NCBI RefSeq assembly: GCF_030159995.1
Contig: NZ_BSNM01000003.1
Span: forward strand, 1-64,000
Source of the DNA: Litoribrevibacter albus
GTDB lineage: Bacteria > Pseudomonadota > Gammaproteobacteria > Pseudomonadales > Litoribrevibacteraceae
DNA: 64,000 nucleotides
Reading direction: 5' to 3'
The notes under the pieces are model-generated. The model searched no databases, had not been told where the DNA came from, and saw only the letters and a program-made list of their open reading frames with translations. Shown here one piece after another: positions 44,048 through 53,409 of the stretch (its first letter is position 1; each line of letters begins with the position of its first letter). Both the position numbers and the translations under genes were made by a program.

Positions 44048-47000
44048 ATGAAACCCAATGCCTTTAAATATATTTGTTTGCTCTTCTCATTGATTGCTAT
44101 TTCAACAGCGTTTGCTGCGCCAGGTGATCTAGCTGAGCGTCCTTTGTTTCTAGGGCACTCCGTTAAGTCTAATATCATGCTGATAGCGGACGATTCTGGG
44201 AGTATGGGATGGCGACTGCTAAGAACCAAGGAAGCCAAGACAATATACCCTTCGAAAAAAAATTCAGGTGATTCTTATTACATCAGTGACCATGGGTACT
44301 ATGTTAGGTATGGAGAGTTATTTCCTGATTATGACTTAGATGGTGTTTTTTCTCATACTTATCAGGATTGTAACTTTTGGGGCAATTGCACATGGAAAAC
44401 AGATGAGCATACCTACCAAGTTAAGAAACAGAATAGATTGGAGCTATGTTCTGGCTACAATGCTTTAGCTTTTAATCCATCCATTGAATACTCTGCATGG
44501 ACTGGATGCCCGGGAACAGATGGATGTCCGTCAGAAGCTTCAAACTATAGTCTTCGAAATCATAAATACTATCTATGGAATGATAATGGCGACGGTAAAT
44601 TACAGAAAGGAGAGTGTTCCACTAGCGCAAATGCTGCAAAGGTGGTTGGTAATCAAGATGCTGCCACACAGGAAAACTATCGCCTTTGGTATTCTTATTA
44701 TCGAGATCGAATGATGGTATCTAAAAAAGCCATGGGAGAAGTGGTTAAGGCTAGTGATCAGCGCGTGGGTTTGATGACTATCAATGGCGGTAGTGAACCA
44801 GCTTTTGAGGTTGCGGAAATGGCGACCAAATCAGGAGATACAGAAGATAAAAAAAATCTGTTAAAAGCAATTTATAATGAAGCTTCAGGAGGTGGGACAC
44901 CTCTTAGAAAGGCATTGAAACGAGCTGGTGAGCATTTCGCCTCTTCAAACGGCCCTATATTGAAGAATGACAAAGGAGGTAGTTGTCAGCAAAACTTTGC
45001 AGTTTTAATGACAGATGGGTACTGGAATGGTACTACTAACCCAGGTGTGGATAACGCCGACAGGGATGGAATAAAAGGTGATAGCACCACTAAGGATTTG
45101 ATTAGAACGTCTGACAGCGATAGTTATTCGAATACCTTAGCTGATGTTGCAATGACTTATTATTTGAAAGATTTAGATGACGGCTTGGATAATAATGTAC
45201 CTACACGCCCTGGTATTGATGAAAATTCCGCACAGCATTTGGTTACCTTTGGGATTTCTTTTGGGGTGAATGGAACGTTGGATGCAAACCCAACAGATCC
45301 AAATGAAACATATATTTGGCCAAATCCTCTTACAGAAGAAGGTGAGGATGAAAATATTCCAGAGAAAATTGATGATTTACGCCATGCAGCCTGGGTAAGC
45401 CGTGGTCAATTTCTTTCTGCTAAAGACCCTGATACGTTAATTCAATCCCTTAAAACGGCCTTTGAAGATATTGCTGATCGAACGGGAACAGCTGCTTCGG
45501 TTACGTTTAATTCTGCCAGTTTGGACAGCGGTAGTATTATTTATGTCTCCCAATTCTCTACCTCAGGTTGGTATGGTGATTTACTGGCGTATAAGGTAGA
45601 TGGAACCAGTGGTGCGATTGAAGACACGCCTTTGTGGTCAGCCGCTTCTATCCTGACAGACCCCGCTAATAACAATAACCAGCGTGAAGTTGTGACCTTC
45701 AATGCGGACAGTAAAAAGGGTGTTGCCTTTAAGCAAGGTTTGTTGAGTTCGACTCAGGTTGACGACCTTAAAATGGCCTATGACCGAAATAATTCGAGTA
45801 ACTCAGGTAACTACTACACTACAGCTGTGGACTATATGAGAGGTGCTCGAAATAAAGAAGGGCGTGACTTTAGACAGCGTAATTCCCGTAAAGGACGATT
45901 AGGGGACATCATTAACTCTTCTCCTGTGTACGTGGGAGGCGCTGTATCCAACTGGCCACCGTACATTGAAGCGGGCTATGGAAGCTATGTTGGTAGTGTT
46001 AAAAACCGGAAGGCCATTGTTTACGTGGGTGCCAATGATGGCATGGTGCATGGGTTTGATGCGGAAGAAGGCTCTGAAGTGTTTGCTTTCGTTCCTCATG
46101 GAATTGCGTCTACCGAAGAGGAAGGTGGGATGCACTATCTTTTAGATAAAGATTACAACCATCGCTATTATGTGGATGGTACACCGTCACCTGCTGATGC
46201 TTATGTTGGTGGTAAGTGGAAAACCGTTTTATTGGGTGGCTTAGGCGCAGGTGGTAAATCCGTTTACGCATTAGATGTAACTGACCCTGATTCACTTAAG
46301 GAATCTAATGCCTCGGATATTGTGATGTGGGAATTTACCTCTGAGGATATGGGATACAGTTTCGCTCAGCCAAAAGTAGCCAAAATGAACGATGGCACAT
46401 GGGTGGCGGTTGTAGGTAATGGCTACAACAATACCAGCGATGGTCGTGCCAAAATCTTCTTACTTGATATAGCAACTGGCCGCGTCATTAAGGAGTTTGA
46501 TACTGAGGAAGGTGGTCTTTCTTCCGGTTCATGTGATTCTTGTAATGGTATGTCGACAGTGACTCCTCTTGATATTGATGGCAATGGTACTGCCGATTAT
46601 CTGTACGCAGGTGATGTTCAGGGTAATGTTTGGGTCATTAATGTTGGGAGTGACAAAAAGACTGAGTGGGTATTTGATAGTCAAGTTACTTACAATTCAG
46701 ATGGAACTGTTCAAAGTTATGGCGGTGGTTTGATTGAGCCGTTATTTGTCACTAAAGATTCTTCATCTATTACTACTGATTTAGCTGTTGCGCCGTTTTA
46801 TCGCCAAACCAGACAGAATAATCACTATCCTGCTGTGATGGTAATGTTTGGCTCTGGTCAATTCATGACTAATTCGGATGCAACATCCACTCGTGTCGAG
46901 CACTTTTATGGTGTGATGCATACCTTCGGGCAAAATGATTTAAGTATTGATACTTCTGGGGATTTTGTAGAACGTACAATCACTAATGCTTCAGTTCAGA

Positions 47001-47467
47001 TTGATGGGAAAGCTCTTGAATTGAGATTGATTACTGGCGAGGAGGGTGAGGAAAAAATCGCATACCATAAAGATCCATCTGATCGACAATATGGTTGGTA
47101 TCTACCGCTCCCGAATACAGGGGAACGGGTGATACACAGTCCTAAGATTGTGGGTGATTATGTTCTTTTTAATACCTTCTTCCCGTCTGCGCTAGATCCA
47201 TGTAAATATGGAGCTGCAGGCTATTTGATGGCCGCTAACTATCGCACTGGTCTTGCTCCAAAAAGTTTATTGGACTTTAGTCGTGACGGTGTGATTAACG
47301 AAAAAGATTATAACTATGCCGGTACTAAGATTGAGTCTCCGCCTGCTGGAATATCAACATTAGGCAGTTCTGGTGTAGGAATCTCTGAATTTTTGGGCCC
47401 TGAAGTTATGATAATGGATTTAATGGGGCGTCAGCCAATTCGAAGTTCTTGGACGGATGTAAGATAA
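44048..47467 (+). CDS. pilY1: Type IV pilus tip adhesin PilY1
   Basis: A 1139-residue secreted tip protein needed for pilus extension, adhesion and surface sensing. A Sec signal peptide (1-23, STAFA) is followed by a von Willebrand A-type region. Its MIDAS motif DDSGSMG is at 48-54 and DGYWNG and a TFGISFG strand come later. The C-terminal part is the PilY1 beta-propeller (GRLGDIINSSPVYVGGAV, YVGANDGMVHGFDAEEG, LLGGLGAGGKSVYALDVT). A calcium-loop-like DIDGNGTADYLYAGD matches the regulatory Ca site of P. aeruginosa PilY1. A second EF-like loop DFSRDGVINEKDYN lies near the end. The N-terminal insert (about 70-200) is Tyr/Cys-rich. AAGGA lies upstream. Confidence 0.95.
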   Translation: MKPNAFKYICLLFSLIAISTAFAAPGDLAERPLFLGHSVKSNIMLIADDSGSMGWRLLRTKEAKTIYPSKKNSGDSYYISDHGYYVRYGELFPDYDLDGVFSHTYQDCNFWGNCTWKTDEHTYQVKKQNRLELCSGYNALAFNPSIEYSAWTGCPGTDGCPSEASNYSLRNHKYYLWNDNGDGKLQKGECSTSANAAKVVGNQDAATQENYRLWYSYYRDRMMVSKKAMGEVVKASDQRVGLMTINGGSEPAFEVAEMATKSGDTEDKKNLLKAIYNEASGGGTPLRKALKRAGEHFASSNGPILKNDKGGSCQQNFAVLMTDGYWNGTTNPGVDNADRDGIKGDSTTKDLIRTSDSDSYSNTLADVAMTYYLKDLDDGLDNNVPTRPGIDENSAQHLVTFGISFGVNGTLDANPTDPNETYIWPNPLTEEGEDENIPEKIDDLRHAAWVSRGQFLSAKDPDTLIQSLKTAFEDIADRTGTAASVTFNSASLDSGSIIYVSQFSTSGWYGDLLAYKVDGTSGAIEDTPLWSAASILTDPANNNNQREVVTFNADSKKGVAFKQGLLSSTQVDDLKMAYDRNNSSNSGNYYTTAVDYMRGARNKEGRDFRQRNSRKGRLGDIINSSPVYVGGAVSNWPPYIEAGYGSYVGSVKNRKAIVYVGANDGMVHGFDAEEGSEVFAFVPHGIASTEEEGGMHYLLDKDYNHRYYVDGTPSPADAYVGGKWKTVLLGGLGAGGKSVYALDVTDPDSLKESNASDIVMWEFTSEDMGYSFAQPKVAKMNDGTWVAVVGNGYNNTSDGRAKIFLLDIATGRVIKEFDTEEGGLSSGSCDSCNGMSTVTPLDIDGNGTADYLYAGDVQGNVWVINVGSDKKTEWVFDSQVTYNSDGTVQSYGGGLIEPLFVTKDSSSITTDLAVAPFYRQTRQNNHYPAVMVMFGSGQFMTNSDATSTRVEHFYGVMHTFGQNDLSIDTSGDFVERTITNASVQIDGKALELRLITGEEGEEKIAYHKDPSDRQYGWYLPLPNTGERVIHSPKIVGDYVLFNTFFPSALDPCKYGAAGYLMAANYRTGLAPKSLLDFSRDGVINEKDYNYAGTKIESPPAGISTLGSSGVGISEFLGPEVMIMDLMGRQPIRSSWTDVR

Positions 47468-47920
47468 ATGAAGAATAAAAAGGGCTTAGTTGGTAATACT
47501 GGTTTTTCATTAATTGAATTACTGATTGTTATCTCTATTGTTGGGATTTTGAGTTCTATAGCATATCCAAGTTACCAAGAGTATGTCATCGAAACACATC
47601 GAGAGGATGTGATTTCAGAGCTTCAATCTCTTGAGCTAGCTATGCAGCAATACGCCTTTGAAAACCATACGTTTGTGGGGGCTGCTTCAGAAGGCGATAA
47701 AGGTGTTCCTGATCCAGTCAAAGTATATAAACTGGATACTAAAATTGCAGAGCATTACACCGTGACTGTAAAGCAGGCAAGTGTAACGGGGTTTATTCTT
47801 ACTGCGGTACCTAAAGGGAAGCAAGTTGAAGACCGGTGCGGTGTAATTACTCTAAACAGCAATCGAGTTTGGACTCTTGTTAAAGATAATAAAGACATGA
47901 CATCTGATTGCCTCAGATAG
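47468..47920 (+). CDS. pilE: Type IV pilin-like protein PilE
   Basis: A 150-residue minor pilin. The leader ends NTG before FSLIELLIVISIVGILSSIAYPSYQEYVIETHREDV, with Glu+5. A C-terminal Cys pair (DRC ... DC) closes the D-region. Its start codon abuts the pilY1 stop (TAAATG), so it is the last gene of the minor pilin operon. Confidence 0.9.
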   Translation: MKNKKGLVGNTGFSLIELLIVISIVGILSSIAYPSYQEYVIETHREDVISELQSLELAMQQYAFENHTFVGAASEGDKGVPDPVKVYKLDTKIAEHYTVTVKQASVTGFILTAVPKGKQVEDRCGVITLNSNRVWTLVKDNKDMTSDCLR

Positions 47921-47965
47921 CTATTGAGTCAGTGTTGTGTACATTGGTCATTTAGTTTGTAGTTG

Positions 47966-48166
47966 ATGGACTCTATGAAAATCAAAACCGGTAATGTTGA
48001 CGAAGCTAAAACTGTGAAGGCTGGTTGCGGTATGCGTTATGATCCTGATCAGTTGGGTGATCAAACGGGCTTTGATTTTCCCGGGATGGATTTGTGGGAC
48101 AAGATCTTCAGTAAAAAGAAAGAGGAATCTGGATCGGGAGAACCACAGACTGACTCGGACTCTTAG
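47966..48166 (+). CDS. Small hypothetical protein after pilE
   Basis: About 66 residues, acidic and Lys-rich, with no membrane segment. It holds GCGMRYDPDQLGDQTGFDFPGMDLWDKIF in the middle and a Ser/Asp-rich tail. ATGs at 47966 and 47975 are both possible; no strong ribosome-binding site favours either. It lies 45 nt after pilE on the same strand, so it may ride on the pilus transcript. Not recognised; could be spurious, but the frame ends cleanly and has plausible composition. Confidence 0.4.
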   Translation: MDSMKIKTGNVDEAKTVKAGCGMRYDPDQLGDQTGFDFPGMDLWDKIFSKKKEESGSGEPQTDSDS

Positions 48167-48241
48167 ATACTATCTAACGAGTTTATAATGCTTATGTAGT
48201 AAGTTTGATTGCCAGTATACTTTACTAGGAGAGTCGAAATT

Positions 48242-48655
48242 ATGGAGTCCTCATCAATTTTTTTGCCTGTGTTAGGGCAGATCTTTCTCACATTAATAGC
48301 CTATATTGTGCTTCTTCGGCGTAAAGCTACCGCCGTTAAACAGGGCTCTGTTGATCGTCAGAAAACGGCGTTAGATAACCGGCAATGGCCTGAAAGTGTT
48401 GTTAAAGCATCAAACAATATCGCCAATCAATTTGAAACGCCGGTGCTGTTTTACGTTCTCTGTATCCTCTCCTACTTAATTCAGGCAGTGACTGAGTGGT
48501 TGGTGATTGTTGCCTGGATATATGTTGCTAGCCGTTATATCCATAGCTATGTGCATATGACCTCAAACTATGTTCCTTATCGAATGAAGATCTTTGCGCT
48601 TGGTGTTTTGATCCTACTAGGAATGCTAGTCTATCTCGCTTACTGTCTAATCTAA
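48242..48655 (+). CDS. MAPEG family membrane protein
   Basis: A 137-residue protein with four predicted membrane helices. The MAPEG pattern is visible in ANQFETPVLFYVLCIL and ASRYIHSYVHMTSNYVPYRM. The superfamily includes glutathione-dependent eicosanoid enzymes; bacterial members are of uncertain activity. The ATG at 48242 has AGGAG about 10 nt upstream. The frame is open 11 codons further without such a site. Confidence 0.85.
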   Translation: MESSSIFLPVLGQIFLTLIAYIVLLRRKATAVKQGSVDRQKTALDNRQWPESVVKASNNIANQFETPVLFYVLCILSYLIQAVTEWLVIVAWIYVASRYIHSYVHMTSNYVPYRMKIFALGVLILLGMLVYLAYCLI

Positions 48656-49039
48656 GTTTTGTTGAGACCTTCTGGGTACAACTAAACGAATCTTCTAAAT
48701 GTGTCTTCTTATCAGAACCGTATATCGTCTTAGTTAATTTAAGATAGGCTTCTGTTGGAAAGTCGTATTCAATGAGAAGAATGCAAAAGAGGGCGCTTGG
48801 CGGTTGATTTTGTCGGTCAAACCATTTTAGAGTAAAAATACTAATTTACTTGTTTAAGATGTGATAACTTTCTCAAAAACGAAGGTTTTTGTGCTAAATG
48901 ACGACAAGATGTCGTATTAACGCATGTGTAACTGATCGTAACTGGTTACTATAAAAACAATAAAAATTATTAAATCCAATAAGAAGATTTCCACTCACGT
49001 GTGAGAAATACCAATAAAAAGCTAGCAAAGGTGAAAGCA
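48656..49039. promoter_or_regulatory. Long intergenic region before the TRAP cassette with short palindromes
   Basis: No coding frame. ACGACA-AGA-TGTCGT (48901-48915) is a perfect 6-bp inverted repeat. GTAACTG is directly repeated (48928 and 48938), and the second copy forms the palindrome GTAAC-TG-GTTAC (48938-48949). These lie about 90-140 nt upstream of the preferred start and are candidate operator sites. Confidence 0.45.
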
Positions 49040-50059
49040 GTGAAAAACAATAATAACAAGCTGGTAAAACTTGTATCTGTTGTTACTCTGGCTCTACTAG
49101 GCTCGGGTTGTAATCTAATTTATAAAGTAACTGGCGATACTATGGCAGGGTACAGTGCGGATCATGCCGTACCGTTCATCATGTCTATGGATGATGCCGC
49201 TATGGGCTGTGCTTCAGGTGAAGCTATGTCTCCGTTACTTATGTCATTTGGTCGTGTGACTACTCCTGCTCATAATGTGGGTGTATTGCTTTATGCCTCT
49301 GCTGCTTCTTGTGCTGAAGAAAAAGGTTGGAATGAAGAGTTACGTTACCTTCGCGCATTAAAAGCGGGTGATGCGGCAGAAGCCGAAGATGCTCGTGAAG
49401 CTCAGAAACGTTATTTTGCTCTGGCGGCTAAACGCCAATATAAAGCCTACAAGCATATGGATGCTTACTTCGATGTGGCACTTGGTGAAGAGTGTGGTGA
49501 TCTTGATGATCGTGAAGATCAGTTGGTTTGGTTAGTAGGTAACTTGTCTGGTCTTCAAGCGTTGAATAGTCAGTTGTCTTCATTGTCTGATCAGGGTATT
49601 CCTACCAATATCGCTTCGAAAGTTGGCCGTGCCGCTGAGTGTTTGAAAGATGAAGACTGGTGGGGTGTACCATCAGCTATGCGCGCAGTTGTTTGGACAA
49701 TGGTGCCAGGAACAATGCCTAAAGGTCAGAATGCCTGGGCGCGCTTGTCTCAGTCATCGAAACAAGGTGAGAACGTAGGTGTTCGCCTTTCTCATGTTTT
49801 TGAAGCACTGGCTGCTTCAAATGCCAATAAAACGGATCTTCTAAAAGACGTGATCCGTGCTCATGCAAAATCAATTAAATCTATGCCTGTTCGAAAAGAT
49901 GCCGCGATGCTTGATCGCATCGCTACCATGAATATTCGAGCAATTTCTGATCGTATGTGGACAGAAAAAACAGGTCATAGAACGCCTGCAGGTAGTCTTG
50001 GTAAGTTCCCGGATGACGTAGTGCAAGTAGAGACTTTGGATTTAGATGATTTGCTATAG
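49040..50059 (+). CDS. TatT-like lipoprotein of a TRAP transporter
   Basis: About 339 residues. The signal KLVKLVSVVTLALLGSGC ends in a lipobox Cys at residue 24 if the GTG at 49040 is used; AAAGG lies 8 nt upstream. The GTG at 49001 would add 13 residues and an overlong n-region. The body is helical, with MDDAAMGCASGEAMSPLLMSFGRVTTPAHNVGVLLYASAASCAEEKGW resembling the start of the TRAP-associated T-component (TatT) family. TatT proteins form trimers that partner with the solute-binding protein. Context supports the call: a solute-binding protein and a permease follow. Confidence 0.72.
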   Translation: MKNNNNKLVKLVSVVTLALLGSGCNLIYKVTGDTMAGYSADHAVPFIMSMDDAAMGCASGEAMSPLLMSFGRVTTPAHNVGVLLYASAASCAEEKGWNEELRYLRALKAGDAAEAEDAREAQKRYFALAAKRQYKAYKHMDAYFDVALGEECGDLDDREDQLVWLVGNLSGLQALNSQLSSLSDQGIPTNIASKVGRAAECLKDEDWWGVPSAMRAVVWTMVPGTMPKGQNAWARLSQSSKQGENVGVRLSHVFEALAASNANKTDLLKDVIRAHAKSIKSMPVRKDAAMLDRIATMNIRAISDRMWTEKTGHRTPAGSLGKFPDDVVQVETLDLDDLL

Positions 50060-50134
50060 GGTTCTATAGCAGGTCATTCAAACAAAGCACATAAATAATA
50101 ATAACGAGATAATTTCGAAAAGAGGCAATCAGGT

Positions 50135-51139
50135 ATGTCGCTCAAGAAGGTTCTAGCTGCAGGTTTTGCTGCAAGTTTAATGATGGGTACTGCGCAAGCA
50201 GCAGAGAAAAAATCATTCTGTGTATTCGATCCCGTTGGTTCTAACGGTCCGCTGTTCAATTTGATGAAAGAGTCGAAGACGTTCGCACTGAAAGTGGGTG
50301 TGGATTTGGAACTTCGTGCTTACACAGATGAAAAAATTGCGGCAGAAGAGTTTAAAGCTGGTCAATGTGACAGCGTTCTTTTGACCGGAACTCGCGCTCG
50401 TGAATTTAATAAATTCACTGGCTCTTTGGAAGCAATGGGTGCGATCACTTCTAATGAAGAGCTACGCTTGATTCTTCAAACTTTGCATTCTCCTAAAGGT
50501 GCGAAGTTCATGAAAGAAGGTAATTACGAAGTTGCTGGTGTTCTACCGGCGGGTGCGATCTACCTATACATGCGTGATAAGTCTGTAAAAGACGTTGCGG
50601 ATCTTCAAGGTAAGAAGTTTGCAACTCAAGACTACGACCCAGCTGCTTTGACGATGGTGCGTCATGTAGGTGGTTCTGTTGTTCCTGCAACTGTGTCTAC
50701 CTTTGCTGGTAAGTTCAATAATGGCAGTGTGGATATCGCATATGCTCCAGCAGTGGCTTATACGCCTCTTGAGCTATACAAAGGTCTTGGTACGGAAGGC
50801 GGTGTCTTTAACTACAAGATTGCACAAATGAACTTCCAGATCTTAATTCACACCGACAAAATGCCAGAAGGTTTTGGCCAAGCGTCTCGTGATTTCTCGA
50901 TGACTCGTTTCGATCAAGCTTTTGACATTATTAAGACGGCTGAAGCAGAAATTAAACCTTCTTACTGGGTTGAGCCTATTTCCAAGGATCACACCACTGG
51001 TTACGACAACATGCTTCGTGATGTTCGTATCAAGCTACGTGACGAAGGTGTTTACCACCCTAAAGCACTTAAATTGATGTTCAAAGTTCGTTGTAAGTCG
51101 GATGCCTCTCGTCCTGAGTGTGCTGAGCGTCTTGAATAA
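50135..51139 (+). CDS. Periplasmic solute-binding protein, AdeT-like TRAP family
   Basis: A 334-residue secreted protein with a Sec signal (KKVLAAGFAASLMMGTAQA, cleavage after residue 22). The mature protein begins AEKKSFCVFDPVGSNGPLFNLMK. This matches the putative solute-binding group in which Acinetobacter AdeT was once described as an efflux protein. It is related to DctP-type TRAP binding proteins; the ligand is unknown. AGGCAATCAGG lies before the ATG. A hairpin in the gap to the permease gene may make it more abundant than the permease. Confidence 0.82.
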   Translation: MSLKKVLAAGFAASLMMGTAQAAEKKSFCVFDPVGSNGPLFNLMKESKTFALKVGVDLELRAYTDEKIAAEEFKAGQCDSVLLTGTRAREFNKFTGSLEAMGAITSNEELRLILQTLHSPKGAKFMKEGNYEVAGVLPAGAIYLYMRDKSVKDVADLQGKKFATQDYDPAALTMVRHVGGSVVPATVSTFAGKFNNGSVDIAYAPAVAYTPLELYKGLGTEGGVFNYKIAQMNFQILIHTDKMPEGFGQASRDFSMTRFDQAFDIIKTAEAEIKPSYWVEPISKDHTTGYDNMLRDVRIKLRDEGVYHPKALKLMFKVRCKSDASRPECAERLE

Positions 51140-51192
51140 GTGGATCTAAAAAGCACCTGATTTTTAGTGTGTTCTAGGTAGTTTATGTAGTA

Positions 51193-51220
51193 GGCCCGGT
51201 GATGGACCCCGGGCTTTATA
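51193..51220 (+). terminator. Weak hairpin between binding protein and permease genes
   Basis: GCCCGG (51194-51199) and CCGGGC (51209-51214) pair around a 9-nt loop and lead into TTTATAAT. The short stem and poor U-run suggest partial termination or an mRNA-stabilising end, not full termination. Confidence 0.45.
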
Positions 51221-51239
51221 ATAAAAAGAGGGTTCGTTC

Positions 51240-53339
51240 ATGTCTTCTGGTGGATTTGCCAATCGTACTTGGCAGGAATGGTTATCATCACTTCCCGCCT
51301 TCTTCCTCCTTCTCGGTGTTATTGCGTATACCACAAGTGCGGATATTCATGCTCAATTACTTAAATTGGGTCAAAGCACTTGGGATAGCTATTTTGATTT
51401 AAGAAATGACCCTCAGGCTCCAACCTGTGATCCATCCATCAATATTGATGCCGAGTTGGCTCGTTTGGTTGCTACGCACAAAGCGGAAGCCGTAGAGGAT
51501 GAGTTTGGACTTTTTGATGATGAGCCTTTAGACACTGAGTCTATGAGAGAGTCACTCGAAAACTCTAAATCTTTGTGTCAGGAGAAGTTCGAGTCTTTTG
51601 AAAGTATTCAAGGTCAGATGACAACAGGCGTTATCATCTACCGAACGGTAGAGCGCTTTGTTGCGGATGTCGTTGCATTCGGTTTGAGTGCTCAGAAGTT
51701 TATTCTGGCGTTTTTGGTATTGATTTGTGCAGCTACGGCTACTTTATCAAGACACCAAATCGCGATGCGTCCAATGGAATCGGCGTTAGATCATCGTTGG
51801 TCCTCGCTGTTGCAATTTATTGCGAACAGTATGCTGTTTTATTCTTCCATTGAATTCTGGGCGCTTTCTTATGTTGGTAAAGAAAGCATTGATGCCGCGC
51901 GAGAAGGTATCCATGCGTCCTGGGTGATTGGCTTCGGATTGCTGGCTATTTGCAGTCTGTATCAGCTGGTTAATATTCCGAAAGATGCGAAGAAAGGCGG
52001 TAGTTTCGGACACGCGATGTTGTCGGTGCCGCTTTATACGCAAATGTGTCTAATTTCAGGTACTTACTTCATGCTTCAAGGCCATACCGCTGGTATCGGT
52101 GTGTATCTTGATAAAATGATGGACTTCTCCGACATGTTCCTGAATCTTGGTCTGTACGTTTGGACCGGGATGATGCTAAAAGAGACTCGTCTGGCGTCTC
52201 TGGTATTCAATACTTTCAGACCGTTCAGAATGCCAACCGAATTACTAGCCTTTGTTGCTGTGGTTGTTGCGGCAGTACCGACAGCTTATACCGGTGCGTC
52301 AGGTATTTTCGTGATCGCGGTAGGTGCGGTGATTTATCAGGAGCTTCGTCGTGCCGGTGCACGTCGTCAGTTAGCATTAGCTACAACGGCTATGTCAGGC
52401 AGTATGGGGGTTGTATTACGTCCTTGTCTGTTGGTTGTGATCATTGCTTATCTGAACCGTGACGTGACGACCGATGAGTTGTTCTACTGGGGTAATCGAG
52501 TCTTCTTCTTAACAGCTTTCCTTTTCTTAGCGTTTGTTTGGTTGACGCGTGATAAAGAAGTGAAAAATAACCCTGCACCTCTTTCTCAGGCAATTCCTGA
52601 AGCATTGAAGCTAATGCTTCCGATTCTTCCTTATGTGGTCATCGTTGCCGGCGTAGTGATTTTCTATCATGTGGTGTTGGATACCGCTCTGAATGAGTTT
52701 TCTGCGCCTCGAATCTTACCTGTCATGATGCTTGGTTTCTTAGTGTATGAGCACTTTACTCGTAAGCGAGTATCTTCAGCTTCGGTTGCTATGGCAGGAG
52801 ATTCTGATCATGTTGAGCCGGAATATCAGGGTATTGAGCGTGCAACGCGGACTTCAATCAACGAAACAACCGCACATATCGGTGCATTGTTATTGTTGAT
52901 GGGCTTGTCTGTCAGTATCGGTGGTGTGATGGAGCGCTCTGGAGTTATGGAGTTGTTCCCAACGGTATTTGATAGTCAGTTTGCGGCAATGACTGCGCTG
53001 GTTGTTCTGCTGGTGTTTGTTGGAATGGTGATGGACCCATACGGTGCTGTAATTCTTGTGAATGCTACTGTTGCCGTCATTGCCTTTGACAGTGGTATTG
53101 AACCGTTGCACTTCTGGATGGTGTGTTTGGTGGCCTTTGAATTAGGTTATCTCAGCCCACCGGTTGCCTTGAACCACTTATTGACCCGACAAGTTGTGGG
53201 TGAGGATGAAGTGGATCAAGCTCGTAACGAAGGTACTACGTTCTGGAGACGACACGAGAAGATTCTGTTGCCGTTATTAACCATGGGCACAGCATTATTG
53301 CTTGTTGCTTACGTACCACTCTGGTATATGTCCAACTAA
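51240..53339 (+). CDS. TRAP transporter permease, long fused form
   Basis: A 699-residue polytopic inner-membrane protein with about 15 predicted segments. The first helix is FFLLLGVIAYTTSADI. A soluble acidic loop follows (about 60-125, with DEFGLFDDEPLDTES). A small four-helix part (about 135-330) corresponds to a DctQ-like region. The DctM-like large domain then runs from about 330: AVVAAVPTAYTGASGIFVIAVGAVIYQELRRAGARRQLALATTAMSGSMGVVLRPCLLVVII and the final FELGYLSPPVALNHLL. It completes the TatT-binding protein-permease cassette for Na+/H+-driven uptake of an unknown solute, perhaps a lipid or organic acid. Confidence 0.83.
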   Translation: MSSGGFANRTWQEWLSSLPAFFLLLGVIAYTTSADIHAQLLKLGQSTWDSYFDLRNDPQAPTCDPSINIDAELARLVATHKAEAVEDEFGLFDDEPLDTESMRESLENSKSLCQEKFESFESIQGQMTTGVIIYRTVERFVADVVAFGLSAQKFILAFLVLICAATATLSRHQIAMRPMESALDHRWSSLLQFIANSMLFYSSIEFWALSYVGKESIDAAREGIHASWVIGFGLLAICSLYQLVNIPKDAKKGGSFGHAMLSVPLYTQMCLISGTYFMLQGHTAGIGVYLDKMMDFSDMFLNLGLYVWTGMMLKETRLASLVFNTFRPFRMPTELLAFVAVVVAAVPTAYTGASGIFVIAVGAVIYQELRRAGARRQLALATTAMSGSMGVVLRPCLLVVIIAYLNRDVTTDELFYWGNRVFFLTAFLFLAFVWLTRDKEVKNNPAPLSQAIPEALKLMLPILPYVVIVAGVVIFYHVVLDTALNEFSAPRILPVMMLGFLVYEHFTRKRVSSASVAMAGDSDHVEPEYQGIERATRTSINETTAHIGALLLLMGLSVSIGGVMERSGVMELFPTVFDSQFAAMTALVVLLVFVGMVMDPYGAVILVNATVAVIAFDSGIEPLHFWMVCLVAFELGYLSPPVALNHLLTRQVVGEDEVDQARNEGTTFWRRHEKILLPLLTMGTALLLVAYVPLWYMSN

Positions 53340-53360
53340 ATGTTGGGTGTATAAGTACAG

Positions 53361-53386
53361 AAAGGGCTCTTGATGAGCCCTTTTTA
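53361..53386 (+). terminator. Rho-independent terminator after the TRAP cassette
   Basis: AAAGGGCTC and GAGCCCTTTTT pair around a 5-nt loop. It may also serve the convergent minus-strand gene, given the A-run on the left. Confidence 0.9.
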
Positions 53387-53409
53387 ATGTCTATTAGAAA
53401 CGTAAAAAC

